Below are positions 1 to 12,300 of a stretch of 64,000 nucleotides of DNA, piece after piece; within the stretch, counting starts at the first letter, position 1; each line of letters opens with the position of its first letter. Source of the DNA: Ricinus communis (taxonomy: Eukaryota; Streptophyta; Magnoliopsida; Malpighiales; Euphorbiaceae); NCBI RefSeq assembly GCF_019578655.1, contig NC_063263.1:3658001-3722000 (forward strand), written 5' to 3'. The notes beneath the pieces are model-generated. The model saw only the letters and a program-made list of their open reading frames with translations. It did not search any database and was not told where the DNA came from. Both the position numbers and the translations under genes were made by a program.

Positions 1-878
1 AATCAAAGATCATTGCATCAAATTTGGGTTTGTTTTTTCTAATGAGAATCCATCAACCGAATCAAAACATACCAGTGATTGCGGTACTTCTCCAATGTTT
101 TATGAGACTCTCATCGTCCCAAAGAAATAACTCATCAAACCATCTAATTTAACTCTAGCAAACAACAATTTACTTGTTATCATGCGGAGGATATGCGAGT
201 CAAAATCATCAAGTCAAAGTATCATAAAATAATCCTCAAAATAGCACGCTGAGACTAGCTAACAAGCCAATTTCATTGACTATAAGGAAAGCCAATCTAA
301 TATGTTCATGACTGGATGATGCACACGTGAAATGCAAAGCAACTATTATAAGATGTAGTTCATTTGTCTCAATAGGAAAACAGAGGAAAACATAAGGTTA
401 CGTGGTTATGCTTTTTCTCTAAAGAACATTGTTACAATTGCTTTGGTTCGGATAATCATAAAACCCAATTAAACTTTCATCAGTCTACAGGATTTTAAGT
501 TCATTAACTCCACAAAAATCACGCCTCTCATTCTTCTTCTTCTTTGTTTTTCTCTTCTCTAGTCCTTGGACCAGACCCAAGTCAAAATCCCTTTCTTCCA
601 ATCCAATTTCATATCCTGTCCACATTCATTCACAATGAGTACTAATACCTTGAAAGTGATCACAAAGTTGGAAATTGACAAACTTTGTAATCAATTCACT
701 ACCAAAGATTAACATAAAAAGCCTAAACCCAGGTCCAACATTCTATGCTTTATTATCACAAACATTTGTAATTGCTCCTGCAACTAAAAACCATAAAACA
801 ATATCCATCCACCAATGCACATCACATTTTAACCATATATTAATTCCGTTCAAAACTATAACATGAAAAGAGAATGAA
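1..878. other. Intergenic, 3' side of the DUF1279 gene
   Basis: AT-rich sequence without a convincing coding region. The short open frames here lack domain-like composition. The part next to 879 probably includes the 3' UTR of the minus-strand DUF1279 gene. No clear repeat, RNA gene or transposon end was seen. Confidence 0.5.
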
Positions 879-1322
879 TCATACACTATTCTTGATAATC
901 CTCCTTCTAGCCAAAAACCTAGCAATCGGAGGCGTAAGACCGATAGTAATAGGCACACGTATTGGAAACAAGGCCTTGTTACAAAGCACAGCAAGAGCAA
1001 GGGCTCCACCAGTAGAAGCAGCAAGCTCAGCCGTCCGATTCCTTTCCTTCTGTTCAATCACAAATCCATCTTCTGATTTAATTTCTTGATCTTGGGTAGG
1101 TGTCGAATTTGGGTTATCGGAGGTCTTGGTTGTTGAGAGTCCAGGGAGATGCCATTTGTCGAAAAGTGACTCGACATCAACATTGTTCTTGATTGCAATG
1201 TAAAGACTTGTTATTGAAGCTGCTGAGACTGAGAAGTGAACTCCTAATGCTACTTTTCCGTATTTCTTTAAGAGTTCTCTGAATCTACCTCCGGCCATTT
1301 TTGAGCTTTTTTCTTTTCCCAA
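879..1322 (-). CDS. DUF1279 (FAM210-like) small membrane protein
   Basis: Intact single-exon frame of 147 codons. The N-terminal part, with RFRELLKKYGKVALGVHFSV followed by a hydrophobic stretch and YIAIKNNVDVES, matches the start of the DUF1279 domain known from FAM210 proteins and from small plant proteins of about 140 residues. A short acidic, Ser/Thr-rich linker (about residues 65-92) follows. The C-terminal third is hydrophobic (ALALAVLCNKALFPIRVPIT) and ends in a basic tail (RFLARRRI), so two membrane segments are likely. The codon at 1298, in the context MAGGRF, is an equally good start and resembles family starts better, giving 139 residues. Plant members are predicted to be mitochondrial or plastid membrane proteins of unknown biochemical role; nothing here shows a catalytic site. 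No disruption is seen, so it is probably a working gene. Confidence 0.85.
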   Translation of the reverse strand: MGKEKSSKMAGGRFRELLKKYGKVALGVHFSVSAASITSLYIAIKNNVDVESLFDKWHLPGLSTTKTSDNPNSTPTQDQEIKSEDGFVIEQKERNRTAELAASTGGALALAVLCNKALFPIRVPITIGLTPPIARFLARRRIIKNSV

Positions 1323-1654
1323 AAGAAATGGACTTGAGTTTTTAGGGTTTTTGGGGTTTTTCCTTTTCTTTCTGTAGTGAAGACTCTGGAGTGTTGGAGA
1401 TATTTAAAACGACTGCGTTTGTGTATTCTAGTAGCACCTCTGATTTTGAGTTGTAAGTTGCGCCTTCTGGCTTTTGAATATATAGATGGAATAAAGGCGA
1501 ATTCGGCCACTGAACTTTTGCATAAAAGGCCAATTAGACCCTTGTGAACTCTTTATATCATTTTAGCCCATAACTTGTCTATTTTGGATCTAATAAACCC
1601 TTTATTAGGTAAAAGGTTGATGCACACTCATGATAAGATATAAAATAATATAAT

Positions 1655-2162
1655 GGCTTAATTGTTAAAAAAATTCTGATTTTTTCACTTATTATCACAA
1701 TCTAGTACATAATTTTTAAATTTTCAATTTCAATACCATAATTTAATATTAATTTCATTTTTAGTCTTTAATAAAATTATTTGTCAAATCTGCTAGTTGA
1801 CGTGAACTCCGGCAACAACAAGAAAGAACCAAGTCAACATTAGAGTTATTATTTCCTCCCATTACTAAATTTTTAAAATTTAAGTACATACATTTAAATT
1901 TTTTTCTTTTCTTAATTCTGTAATTTCATTAATCTTATGTGCTTAAGCGATAATATTTTAATAGTGAGGGTGCTGACTCAATTTCTCCTTTTTATTGTTG
2001 TTGTTAGAGTTCACACCATATCAACAAATTTTATTGATAATTTCACCGAAAGTTAAAATTGAAATCAATATTAAGGTTTAATGCTAAAATTAAAAATTTA
2101 AATAATATATATGCTAGATTTGATAACAAGTGCAAAGTATAAGATTTTTTGTCAATTAAGCC
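1655..2162. mobile_element. Mutator-like MITE with long inverted repeats
   Basis: A 508-bp element with no coding capacity. The left end, from GGCTTAATTG, and the right end, to CAATTAAGCC, are inverted copies, and similarity continues inward for about 160 bp on each side (about 1655-1820 against 2000-2162) with many point differences. The outside flanks are TAATATAAT at 1646-1654 and TAATATAAC at 2163-2171, a 9-bp duplication with one mismatch. A 9-bp target duplication with long terminal inverted repeats is typical of Mutator-like elements. The number of differences between the arms suggests it is old. Confidence 0.75.
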
Positions 2163-2171
2163 TAATATAAC

Positions 2172-3440
2172 ATTTTGATATTATAATTTCTTATAACTTA
2201 TTCTTTTAGCTATTTGGGTGGTTATCCTTATTTTAACGGGTTAAGAAAGAAATCTTCAACTAAAATAATTAACCGTAGCGCTACTATATATGAAAATCTG
2301 ATTATCAAAGATCAATCTTGCATTCTATCTTATTCTTAGTTGTCATTAGTGCCTTCATCATCTTAGTGCTTCTCTTTCACATCGTCTACCATGGTTTAAC
2401 AGTCCTAAATTTGACTATACTAGAGAAGAATAGAAGTGCAAATGTCACTCATTACCTTTAAAAGCACCAATGTTGATATTTTGGATTGACTTAAATTAGG
2501 AAAGATGTTTTTCTCATGTCTTAAGCATTAACTAAAAATTTGCTTTTGTAATGTGATATTGAGTTTTTCTATTTAAGCACTTAATAAAAAATCAGGGTTT
2601 ACAAGGAGAAGAAAAATGCAAATACTTTGAGTGAAAAGATGCCAAATTCACTTGGTGGTTTGTCAAAGTTATCAATGGATTAAGGGATGAAATAAGTAGA
2701 TTGAAATATAAGCTTAAGTCCTTCACCAGCTGTTATAGACGTGAGAGATGTAGAGGAGACATTAGCTTATCGGAGTATGAATTGAAGATAATGAAAATAT
2801 GCCTTATTGAAATTACTACCAAAGTTGGAAAGCTAAGGAAGCATAATAACTAGCGAAAGCTTATGCTTGGAATTTCATGCATGTGCTTGGTTGGAAGGGG
2901 TGGAGAATTGATTGCAATATCAAATTATGATTAAATTTAGGCTAAATATATATTCAGACAATTAAAATTTTAGTCATTTAGTCACTTTAACACCTTAATT
3001 TTTTTATGTAACTTGATAGACATCTCAATTTATATTCTTTATATGATATTTAAATATTCTTTTATATATGATTTTACCTAACATATTGTGAGCAGCGATT
3101 TCGGGCGCACACCTAAATTTCTTTAGTGACTAAGGCATTCCAAGGCTTTTCAACCTAATCGAAAATATACTAACTAGTCATAAAGACTAACACGGAGATG
3201 AGAGCGCCACTTGGGTAACTAGGACACTTTTTCTAATGAGTGAAGTTTCTTGATTCCATAAGGAAGCTTACATCATAAATCTAAAGATTGATCTGGAAGC
3301 CAACTTCTTTATTTGTGTATGCACAGTCCAAATCAACCATGAACGAGCTGCAATAGGGTTTTCAGGAAATTTTTACATAAAATATCAATAAATAAACCTA
3401 TACTTACATGTTTAGAATCTTTTTGGGTGTGTAAATTATG
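2172..3440. other. Intergenic with old repeat traces
   Basis: No intact gene. At about 2936-3080 lies an AT-rich segment containing TCACTTTAACACCTTAA that resembles, in inverted orientation, the segment at about 10920-11110, so both may be copies of one old repeat family. At 2590-2860 (plus) an interrupted frame shows C-K-Y-F-E followed by a helical, charged stretch, which faintly recalls the end of a GRF zinc-finger gene; this is recorded as a possibility only. Confidence 0.4.
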
Positions 3441-3448
3441 TTTAATAC

Positions 3449-5535
3449 TTATTTGTATTGCTTTTTCAGAGTAACGATGTATTGATCCAGTTCGCTGAAA
3501 ACTTCTACAAGGCCTGTAAGTGGTTTAATGAGCTCCCTTCTTTCGTCCAGACTAGGATTGGTGACACCAAATTTCATCGGTTTGTGGCTACGATTCCATT
3601 GGTCACTGTAAGGACAGATCGCACCTCTGTATACACTCTTCTTGAAAAATGGATGGATATTACTCACACCTTCCACACTTTGGTTGGTGAGTTGACCATG
3701 TCTCCTCTCTCTTTTACTGCTATCACACGGATTGACTTCACGGGCATCCTTGTGCCTTTTGATGATGTGATTCATGACTAGCTTTCCGATGTCTGAAAGC
3801 GTTATATTATAGACTTACTGGGTTTCTTGCCAACGTGCAAGAACACCTGCTGCATTGCTTACTAGAGCATTCCTCTCCATTATAGGGGCATCGTTCCTTA
3901 GAATGCTCGAAAGGTGGACCAGATGGCTCGGGCTTCTTAGTATATCTCTTCAGGACCAACTTGTTCAGTGATTTAAGAAACTCACTAAACTTCCATTATC
4001 TGGCCTTTCTACAAGATCTAGACAAGGTCTCCTCCTATAATTGGGGATCAATAGCTCTCGCCTATCTATAACATCCGATGGACATCACTATTCGCGGGAG
4101 TAAGAGGATTTACGGTTTTTAGCATATCATTATTGAGAGTCTTGCTCTATCTTTTATCTCTACCCCTCCTTTCTTTTGCATTACGACTACAAATTTCTGT
4201 TTTGCAGGTCTGGTCTTTAGAGATTGGCCTTTTGGTGGGCTCATAGCCCATCTATACATCACTAGCCTTCCCTCGCTTGAGTCGTTTGGGCTCGAGCAAG
4301 AGTGTCTCATTAGAGTGGGTCTAGATTCACGTGCATTGCATGTGGATCAATTTCCTAACCTGGGACATGGTAAATAAAAATTTATTAGTCATACTCGTGA
4401 TTTATGTATGTAGTTACTTACCTTTTCGATTTATATATTCGAAGTGATTGGCCAGGGGAGCGCCGTCAATTGGGACCCATACATGCTTTATGTTGCTAAC
4501 CTTGAGCAGAGAAGGATTTTGCTAGTTGGACCTACCTGTTAGGCGTGGTACTTAGGCGAGAGGATTTACGGGTGGGAGCGAGGCCCTAATAGATGCCGAG
4601 TTCCCTTGCCTCCACCTCTCTCTATGTTCTAGATAGCGGATCTCACTAGGGAGAAGCTAGCAACATGTTCGGTGGGATATGATGAGCCTGAGGATCTCAC
4701 CATTTGGACCTAGATGATGGACTACACTTTCCTTATTCCCCAATCGCATGTATGTATATGTCGTTCGATGATGACATCATGGCTCAAGTACCTTTTCTAG
4801 TCTACTTTGAATTCTTTAACTTTTATATTCCACTTTCTTTACCTAAATATTTTGTTTGCAGTTCATCCGCCGTGCCCACCGCTGCTCTTGAGTCGACTGA
4901 GGGCGATCTGCGATGGTTTAGGCCCTCCCATATCTTGGGTTTCTTCATTAGTGCTAGGCACCTCCTACAGCCACGTCTGATGTGATTTTAGGGAGCGTTA
5001 CATTCTCCCTAGATACAATAGTCTCATACTAGACTCCATACGGTGTGATGGAGCACCAACTTACCATGGAGCATTGCCTCCCTCCGTTTACTCTGAGTAC
5101 TTGCACACACATAAGTAACATTCTTCTTTGTGTTTTCACGTCTTCTTTACTAAAAGGTTAGTAACACATAATACAAATAACCATACAAGTTCAGAGAGAC
5201 CAGTTTAAGCACATCCATAGATTAATTGGTGCTGAGATGAGGCAGTTCTTCGTCCTTGGCGAGGATTGGCAGGTAAAATGATTTATGAAAATGCAAATGT
5301 ACGCATGTATGTATGTATAAAATGTACTAACTAACCTCCTTTCGGGTTTTCATTGAAGAGACCACGAGAGCTTGCAAGGGTAGGTGGACAATCGACAACA
5401 TTTGATCAACGCTCAGCAATGTAGGGTCGATACTTTGACACTTAAGCTATCTACCTTGTGGACTTAGAGGATGGACATCGATTCGGACGATGGGATAGAG
5501 GATTCAGGAGAGAACCCTGTCTTTTGATTTTTTTA
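3449..5535 (+). pseudogene. Decayed plant mobile domain (PMD/MAIN-like) gene
   Basis: The clearest piece is 3458-3778, whose frame reads as the PMD family pattern: a tryptophan-bearing helix (KWFNELPSFVQTRIGD), then LLEKWMDITHTFHTLVGELT and ITGILVPFDD-like residues. The PMD fold is found in MAIN-like proteins, the long form of PP7-type proteins and transposon-borne copies. Further along, shifted frames and stops are mixed with family-like stretches: an ARASLVYLFRTN-like piece near 3930, WDPYMLYVANLEQRR near 4470, a YLGERIYGWERGP piece near 4550, and RYILPRYNSL-like residues near 5000-5030. The C-terminal part ends near 5500 in an acidic tail. Some interruptions may be introns, as GT-AG-like junctions are present, but internal TAG and TGA codons (for example near 4541, 4984) point to a pseudogene. 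The exact limits and exon count cannot be fixed by eye. Confidence 0.6.
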
Positions 5536-6300
5536 TTATTACTTAACTTTTTTTTTTTGCTACTTTCTTATAAAACTTGACTTTTGATTTATAAAATCTT
5601 ATACTTTCGGCATATGCATTATCATCATTTCTTCTTGATGTTGTCTATTTTGGGTGTACATATGACTAGGGCTAAGAAAATGTCGAAAAGTCCTCCGAAA
5701 GGCCGAAAATCGGCCTAATGACATCATACAACTGATTGGTTGTATGATTAGCCGGTTCAGCTCTATAGTTGTAGAGTTCGAGCAAAACACTGATTTGAGT
5801 CATATAAATACATATGCATCTCTAAAACACTACCCCATACACGATTTCCTCTTTCGAAAGTCAAAAGACATGTCTCAAAAAAATACCAAAAGCCTACAAA
5901 CCCTTTTCAATACCCTAACTTGAGAATTTTCATCTTTCATCTTTTAAAGCCATGCAACATGCTAAGCTTGATATTGGTTTCTCCATGTCAATGTCAACTG
6001 TTGGTGTTCAAGAGACCATGCCATTAGATTTAATGGGTAAGAGCTGTGCCCCATGATTAAAGAGTTCTCTACTATTCTTAGAGGCCCTATGGATTCCTCT
6101 TATCTGATTGGTTTGCCAAAGTTCGATGATCCCTTCCCTAGCAAATTGGTGGAGCTATTTGACATGCCCCAGTTGAAGTTCTTTCCCGTTCTGTTGGCGA
6201 GCACATTATTCTTACTTCTCTAATCTCTTGTTGTGAGAAAAAAGAAAAAGAAACACCTGCTTGAATTCAGATGTTGGTCTTTTGTATTTATGCCAAATTT
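5536..6300. other. Intergenic, no recognised gene
   Basis: AT-rich, with a poly-T run near 5549. A short plus frame around 6050-6230 reads as a soluble peptide with no family I recognise. The truncated edge of the next retroelement lies near 6300. Confidence 0.4.
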
Positions 6301-6314
6301 TTACTGATTTCACC

Positions 6315-7714
6315 TTAGGGAGGGGGGATATTAAGGTTGCTAGTATCCTTGATCAAGTGGAGCATGGAGAAAATCCTATACACATCATTCTGGCTGAAAC
6401 CATCATTGAGATAGACATGTACAAAATCCATCAATAGTTTGGACAGTTCTTCTCTTACAAGTATACAAAAGGTTAAAATATTAGAGATTAAAGATAAAAA
6501 TTGGGGTGCCTCCCAAAAGCGCTTCTCTTTGATGTAATGAGTCTTCTTAGCTGGACTCATGGTGAAAAGTAAACGGGCGTGATCGATGACCATCCATTCT
6601 TCTTCCAAGCAAATGGCTTCAAGTATCCGCTTAGAGAGATAATCTTCAATTTCCTCTTCCCTACTATCAAGCAAGCTACCAGTATGATGGGCAAAACTCG
6701 CTCCTCGTATAATTGCACGTAGTCATGATGCTCTAGGGACTCTTCCAATTTGAAAGCTGAAGTTTCACCAATTGGAAGGATTGATGATTGGGCAATTTCT
6801 TCAGGAACGTCGATGGTTTTCTCTAGTCCTTGGCTTGGTTCACTTGCTAGAAAAAACTCGAGCTCCTCCAAGACTTCTTCATTGGATAACTCGTGCTCAT
6901 CTTCCATCATCGAAGGGACTTGTGAAAAATCCACCAAAGATTCCTCTAACTGCAACTCAACATCATCAACTGTACGTTCTTATTGATAGTCTTTCAGAGG
7001 AATCATGTTCGCCTCTTCCTTTTCTGGTTCTATCTCCATGTTCAAAGAGTCATCCTTCACAGAAGCATCATCGTCAAACATAATAGATAACCCAGAAAAA
7101 TTCTCACCTAAACGCAAAGTGACGGCGCTTAAGTGTTCCTGAGATTCAGTTGCGTTTGATGGAGTTCCCAATTGCTCTTCAGCTAGTAACTTGAAGATTA
7201 AGCCTACTTGATGCTCTATGTTCTTAATCGAGGCTTGTTGATCTTCAAGTATCCTCTCTGTTTGTTGGAATCTATCCTCAAGACTTGTAATAAACCTCGT
7301 CATCAGCTCCTCTGACACTAACTCTTTACCTTGAGTTGATGGTGCAAGATTAGGCTGCTAAAATTCTGGTGGTTCTTGGCCATCTAAGCTCCATCTAAAG
7401 GGTGAATGAATGCTCAACTCTTGATTATAGGTGCTTCCATACGAGTCCTTTGGCCAACTTCCCGTATAATTCACCTGTTCATAGTTATAAGAACAATGAA
7501 CAACATCACTATATAATGGACAATCATTACTCAAATGTAAACCACAACGAAATTCACAAAAAATTTGAGATGAAAGGATAGGAGTGGAGAGTTGATCGGT
7601 AGGCCTACAAAACGATTCCACTCGAGCTTCTAAAGATGCACGGGTATCCCAATTTTTAGCACTCTTTTGGTTCCTGATCCCATTTTTCAGCGTGTCATAC
7701 AAAGAGTTTAGCAT
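6315..7714 (-). pseudogene. Athila-like gag remnant
   Basis: Several minus frames (7714-7358, 7318-6980, 6955-6557, 6674-6315) form a run interrupted by stops and frame changes. The first contains a weak cysteine/histidine knuckle (CEFRCGLHLSNDCPL) and then EQVNYTGSWPKDSYGSTYNQ, the Asn/Tyr-rich stretch seen after the knuckle in Athila gag proteins. The next holds a coiled-coil-like segment (ITSLEDRFQQTERILEDQQA and SIKNIEHQVGLIFKLLAEEQ) also usual in that family. The last two are acidic and have no domain I can name. The capsid core and the whole pol region are missing. Confidence 0.55.
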
Positions 7715-7842
7715 TGAACCTCCTTATCATCCACTATCTGAATCATAAACTTAACTAAATAAATATGTACAAATAAAACAGAAATAAATATAAAAAATGG
7801 CTAAATTAACAAATAGCGAATTTCACTCTAGTTTTTAAACAT

Positions 7843-7860
7843 TCCCCGGCAACGGCGCTA
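7843..7860 (-). other. Primer-binding site complementary to tRNA-Asp
   Basis: The plus strand reads TCCCCGGCAACGGCGCTA, which equals the 3' end of plant tRNA-Asp with CCA except for one change (CTA). It lies six bases from the LTR edge at 7867, where a minus-strand retroelement needs its primer site. It is not a tRNA gene because only the 3' acceptor and T-arm part is present. Confidence 0.8.
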
Positions 7861-7866
7861 AAAACT

Positions 7867-9318
7867 TGATGTGTGCTACTTGTGTTAGCTACAATCTAAG
7901 GCAGTGTACTTATCGATGCAGTCTAGCACTAATGGCGAGTATCAAGGTCGTATTCCTTGAGAAAGTGAAAGCCCAAAGTTACTCCTTTATTCTTTATTAT
8001 ATTAACCTAAAATGAATGATGAATAATTTCAAAACTAACTAGTAGCTATAAGCTAAGTTCTAAGGGAGATGCAGGAGTAATTGATAAATAAAATAACCAA
8101 GACAAGAAAGTAAACCCAAAGGGAACCTAAACTAGTTGGCAATCTAACAAAAGATAAAGGATTGGTGAGTCTAATTATGCTACCCGTGGACGAATTCTTA
8201 ACCAAATTCGGTTTCTCTCTCGAGATAACCGAATTCCTAAACCTAATAACCTAAAGTTGGAATCTCTTCCTAACGATTGATTCTTAAATTAGCATTAAGC
8301 TTTAATCTGCCTCTATTAAGCTTTGTTAATTCTTAATTCGGCTAGTTAATTATCCTTATCTCTAAGCGATTATTAACTAGTTCTTGCTATTCAAAATTCC
8401 AATTGCCAAATGGACTTCTCAATCATACAAAGCAATCTAAACACACAATTCACAACGTCTTATGAATAATGCATTATTTTATTAATACTGAAAGCAAGAA
8501 GAATACAAAACTAACCCAAACAATCAAATAATATAATACTAAGCCAACATAGTAAAGAAATTCCAATGGATTTAATCAATCTAGCTAATCATATTCATTA
8601 TCAAAATCCACAAGAATTTAATTACAACAATAAGTAAAGGTAGAGAAACCCGATTACACCCTTGGATGAGAGTAAAAAGCCCCAATTTCTCTTGCTCGAA
8701 TTAAGTCGATTCTTGTTCCTCTTGCTCGATTTGAAAACCAATCAACGAACCTCGCCCAATCTTCAATATTTGAAGGGAATCCGATTGAAACCTTGATCCA
8801 AGTCTCCTTTTCCCTTGGTTCCAGCTCAGAAAACCCTTAGAGAGAGAAATATTAGGGTTTGGGACGTTCTCCCCCACTCTCTTCTCTTTCTTTCCTCTCT
8901 TCTTTCTCTTAATTAATTCCCTCTGTTGCTGCCAACACGGCCGTCTTTATGCCCGTGTTCCTAACACGGGCTGGTGTTTATGCCTGTGTTACTTTCTGTG
9001 GCCGTGCTCCCTAAAAACTTCTTTTTCTTTGATGTTTGATGCACCCAACACGGCCGTGTTGGTGCCCGTGTTGGGAACACGGCCAGTATTGAAACCAACA
9101 CGGCCATGTTCAGCTTCCTCATGCGCATACTTAGCTTATTTCGACAGCTTTGACGTCCAATTATGCTCTAATTCTTCTATTTATCATTCTTTGACCTCTT
9201 TTGGACCTAATGCACATAAACAGGCGCATAGGGTGAGTGTTGGGACCAATTCACAGCCAAATGTCCATAAAATCAATCTTAAAAACCCCATTTAGATGTG
9301 TGTATTTTACGCACATCA
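7867..9318 (-). repeat. LTR of the Athila-like element (1452 bp)
   Basis: The ends are inverted copies: TGATGTGTG at 7867 and CGCACATCA ending at 9318. The left edge abuts the primer-binding site, which fixes this as the 5' LTR of a minus-strand element. The region near 8930-9110 is GC-rich and full of short palindromes (listed separately). No coding frame of note lies inside. Confidence 0.75.
8933..9112. repeat. Cluster of ACACGGCCGTGT palindromes in the LTR
   Basis: The motif AACACGGCCGTGTT and variants occur several times. The best copy is a perfect 18-bp palindrome, CCAACACGGCCGTGTTGG, at 9045-9062. Neighbouring half copies (CCCGTGTT, AACACGGGC) can pair with one another, so transcripts could fold into strong hairpins. 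Role unknown. Confidence 0.7.
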
Positions 9319-12300
9319 GTTATATTTTAATAACCAAGCTTGTTAAGATTGATTAACTACTTTTTTTATGGATAAGCCTAATTTAGTGATCCCAAATCTA
9401 ATATGGCCGAATTTTAACCTAATTAAGCATGACAAAGCCCATTAAGTCTATATGATTTTAGATTAAAGTCCAATTACTATCTTAATTAATCTAATAATCT
9501 ACAGTTTTCATGCTAGGTCTGATTTTAAGACCTAAGTCTATCTATTCAATTTTAACTAGGCAATCATGTAACATATTTTTAAGCATTCATCACAGATAAA
9601 AAAATAAAAATAAAGGGATAGGAAATAAATCTAACTATTACAACCTACCTATAACTAAAAATTGTAAAAAGAACCCTAAAAACCAAGTTACAGCTCAAGA
9701 AATTGCCAAAATATGTTGAAAACTCAAAAATCTAGCGAATAATGCACAAAGCTAATCGGCTCTAAAGGCTTGGAGGGATTTCCTTCCGTCTTTCCTCAAT
9801 TTTCACACCCAGGATCGATTTTTTACATGCACAGGAGAAAAAAAGAATAAGGCTAGAAAATATACAATTAAGAAAAGAGAGGGAATATAATCTAATTGTC
9901 TAATTAGTTAAATCAAGTTCAGAACCTTAAGTGCTCTTATTATCATATTCAAAATCCAATAAAATCAGCATGTTCAATAGGAAAGAAATCTTATTCTAAT
10001 CATGTGGATTACACAAAATAATCATAAAAATATAAAAAGAAAAAGAGATTGAATCAATTAGAAGAAAGATGTTGATGATGCTGATGTAGGAGAACCCTCA
10101 GGTTGTCACCATTAGTCGTCGTTCTGTGAATCTCAAGAGATGAGGAAGCTGTTGAATCAAAAAGAGGATGGACATGCAGTTTTTTTCCTTTTTGGGTTTT
10201 CAAAAGTTTCTATCGATCTTTTTATGGGTTTCCTAATTTTGGAGTTCTTTCTTAGTGGGCTGCTTAGGGTTTTCTCTCTCTATGTATCGATGTAAATTTT
10301 TGTACTCAGCTCTCTTACTTAATCTCTGTAGCTAGATGTGTATTGCTAACCTTAGACCTAGGCCATACTCTTCTATTTATAGAAGTAGGATTAGAAACCC
10401 TAGGAGGTGCTGATAATTATTGACTTATTGAAATAAATAGTCTGTAATTATCTCTTCCCATATTAGATTAATATTAAATAAAAAATTATTTTTAATTTCA
10501 ACAATTATCATCAACAAACATTAGAAAAACCCAATAATTATCATAAATACCTTCTAGAAGCTTATTTTTACTAATATTTGATATTTTAGGTCAAAAATAC
10601 ACGTAAAACAATATAAAAATTCGAGAAAATAGCTAATTAGTCCATGCACAGAACTGATTGGCTCTAAGAATAAAAAAGTTTGAAGATTTTGATAGTTTAG
10701 TTCCTAAACTTATAAAAATTGCCATTTTACTCCTCAAACTTTATTTTTTTCTGTTAATTGGGTCTAAATTGATCGTAGAAAGGTGATTTTAAGTTTAATT
10801 AATCCTATCCTTCCCTTGAAGTCGCCCTTTCTCAATCTCCGAACTCGAGAAGGACAGTAACTTTCATAATTGGATTTTTCGTAATTCTCTCGATATCTAG
10901 ATCTAGAAAACGGGTGTTGATACATATCCATGTGTATTAAGTGTTAGGTGTTTTAATCTTATAAAAAAATAAAAGTCATGTTTGTTAGAATAAATAAATA
11001 AAATTAAAATGATTTAAGAGGTTATAAAAATAAAATTAAAGTGCTTATTAGATTTAATTGAAAGTTAAGGTGTTAAAATAACTAAATGATTATAGAATAC
11101 TTGCTTAGTAGCTTGAAGCATTCCTCCAACATTGTAGTATACCAAATTTACATAATTAAACACATAATAAGTAAATGCTAGTGTCTGTTAGATTAAAACT
11201 AACTAACTAAATGTCCAAAGTCTAAGAGCATAAATATGCATTTCGCCAAATATAAAACACAAATATTTTACCTATTGCATATAATTAATAAGTGTCAGAT
11301 GCCATTACCATTTTCTATTCTAAAATCCTTCTTTAACATTTGAAAAAGCCATACCCTATTTGCTTTATTTTCTAAGTGTACTACAGCCTAGGCAAATGAA
11401 TTTTTTCTTTTGTTCCCATATCTACATATAGCTATGAGCAACTATTTTTAACAGCAAGTTTTCAAAAAAACACCTATCTATACAAATTATGGGTCTACAA
11501 TCCACCTTTGAGCCTTTTCTAGAGCGTCAAAACATATGTAAAGCTTTGCAAATTCGTTGGTATTTAATAGTAAACATTTCAGCTGTTGTATAAAGATTAA
11601 TGCCTTTCAACTCTTTTATGTAATCGTACAGAATTCCATACTCTTCATCCTAGGTTCTTGCAATAATATTTTATCCTTGTAACGACAACAATAAATTTGA
11701 CTATTAATCGTTTAATTTGAAGATCCTATTTTATTTGTACTGGAAATTATATGTTTTGATTCTGAAATCTATGATATGGCCTTCAATACTAGCCCAAATA
11801 ATCCAAAAGCACTTTGGTTTAGTGCGTACAACATTTATTTTACAATTCATTCTTCTGCAAATCAACTCCATACCCTTTTAGAACAAAATATTTGGAAACT
11901 GACATATCTCTAAAGCATTATGCTTACTCTAAATGTCTTCTTTGTTTTAATTGATTCCTACCATTAAGACTGAAGTTTTAAACAATTTAGTTATTATACA
12001 TCCAAAGTCAATATATATATATGAGACTAGACTAGTGTAACGTGCAATACAAGTCATAGCAAGGCAAAACAAATAAATTGTGTAGTATCTTGGATCTAAA
12101 ATTTTAGAAACTGTGATTTAGGATTCAAAGTCTAAATCATAGGAACCAATCCTATAAATTTCTCTTAGACTATAAAGGATATTCAAGTAACGACCTCTTA
12201 GTTGTTGTTGATATAAAATTATAAATTTTTAGGTAAACTCTATTTCCCATGTCATCTGAAGATACATAAATAAAAATAAGCCATATTAATTAATAATGTC

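Larger units (their letters stand above)
6301..9318 (-). mobile_element. Truncated Athila-like LTR retrotransposon without pol
   Basis: Read on the minus strand, the order is LTR (9318-7867), primer-binding site (7860-7843), then a gag-like leader and gag remnant (7714 to about 6315). No protease, reverse transcriptase, RNase H or integrase follows, and no second LTR was found to the left, so the copy is cut near 6300 or belongs to a non-autonomous derivative. The tRNA-Asp type primer site and the gag pattern place it near the Athila group of Ty3/gypsy elements. Confidence 0.7.

Noticed and set aside
743..1089. Frames on both strands overlapping the DUF1279 gene
   Set aside because: They are shadows of the clear 879-1322 coding frame.
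1268..1533. Two small minus frames upstream of the DUF1279 start
   Set aside because: They overlap the leader of the gene, are in other registers and have no family features.
4704..4985. Plus frame of 93 codons
   Set aside because: It falls in the decayed PMD gene and only partly agrees with that family's register; no independent gene is supported.
7843..7860. tRNA-Asp-like sequence (also 37386-37403)
   Set aside because: Only the last 18 bases of the tRNA are present and each lies beside an LTR, so both are primer-binding sites and not tRNA genes.
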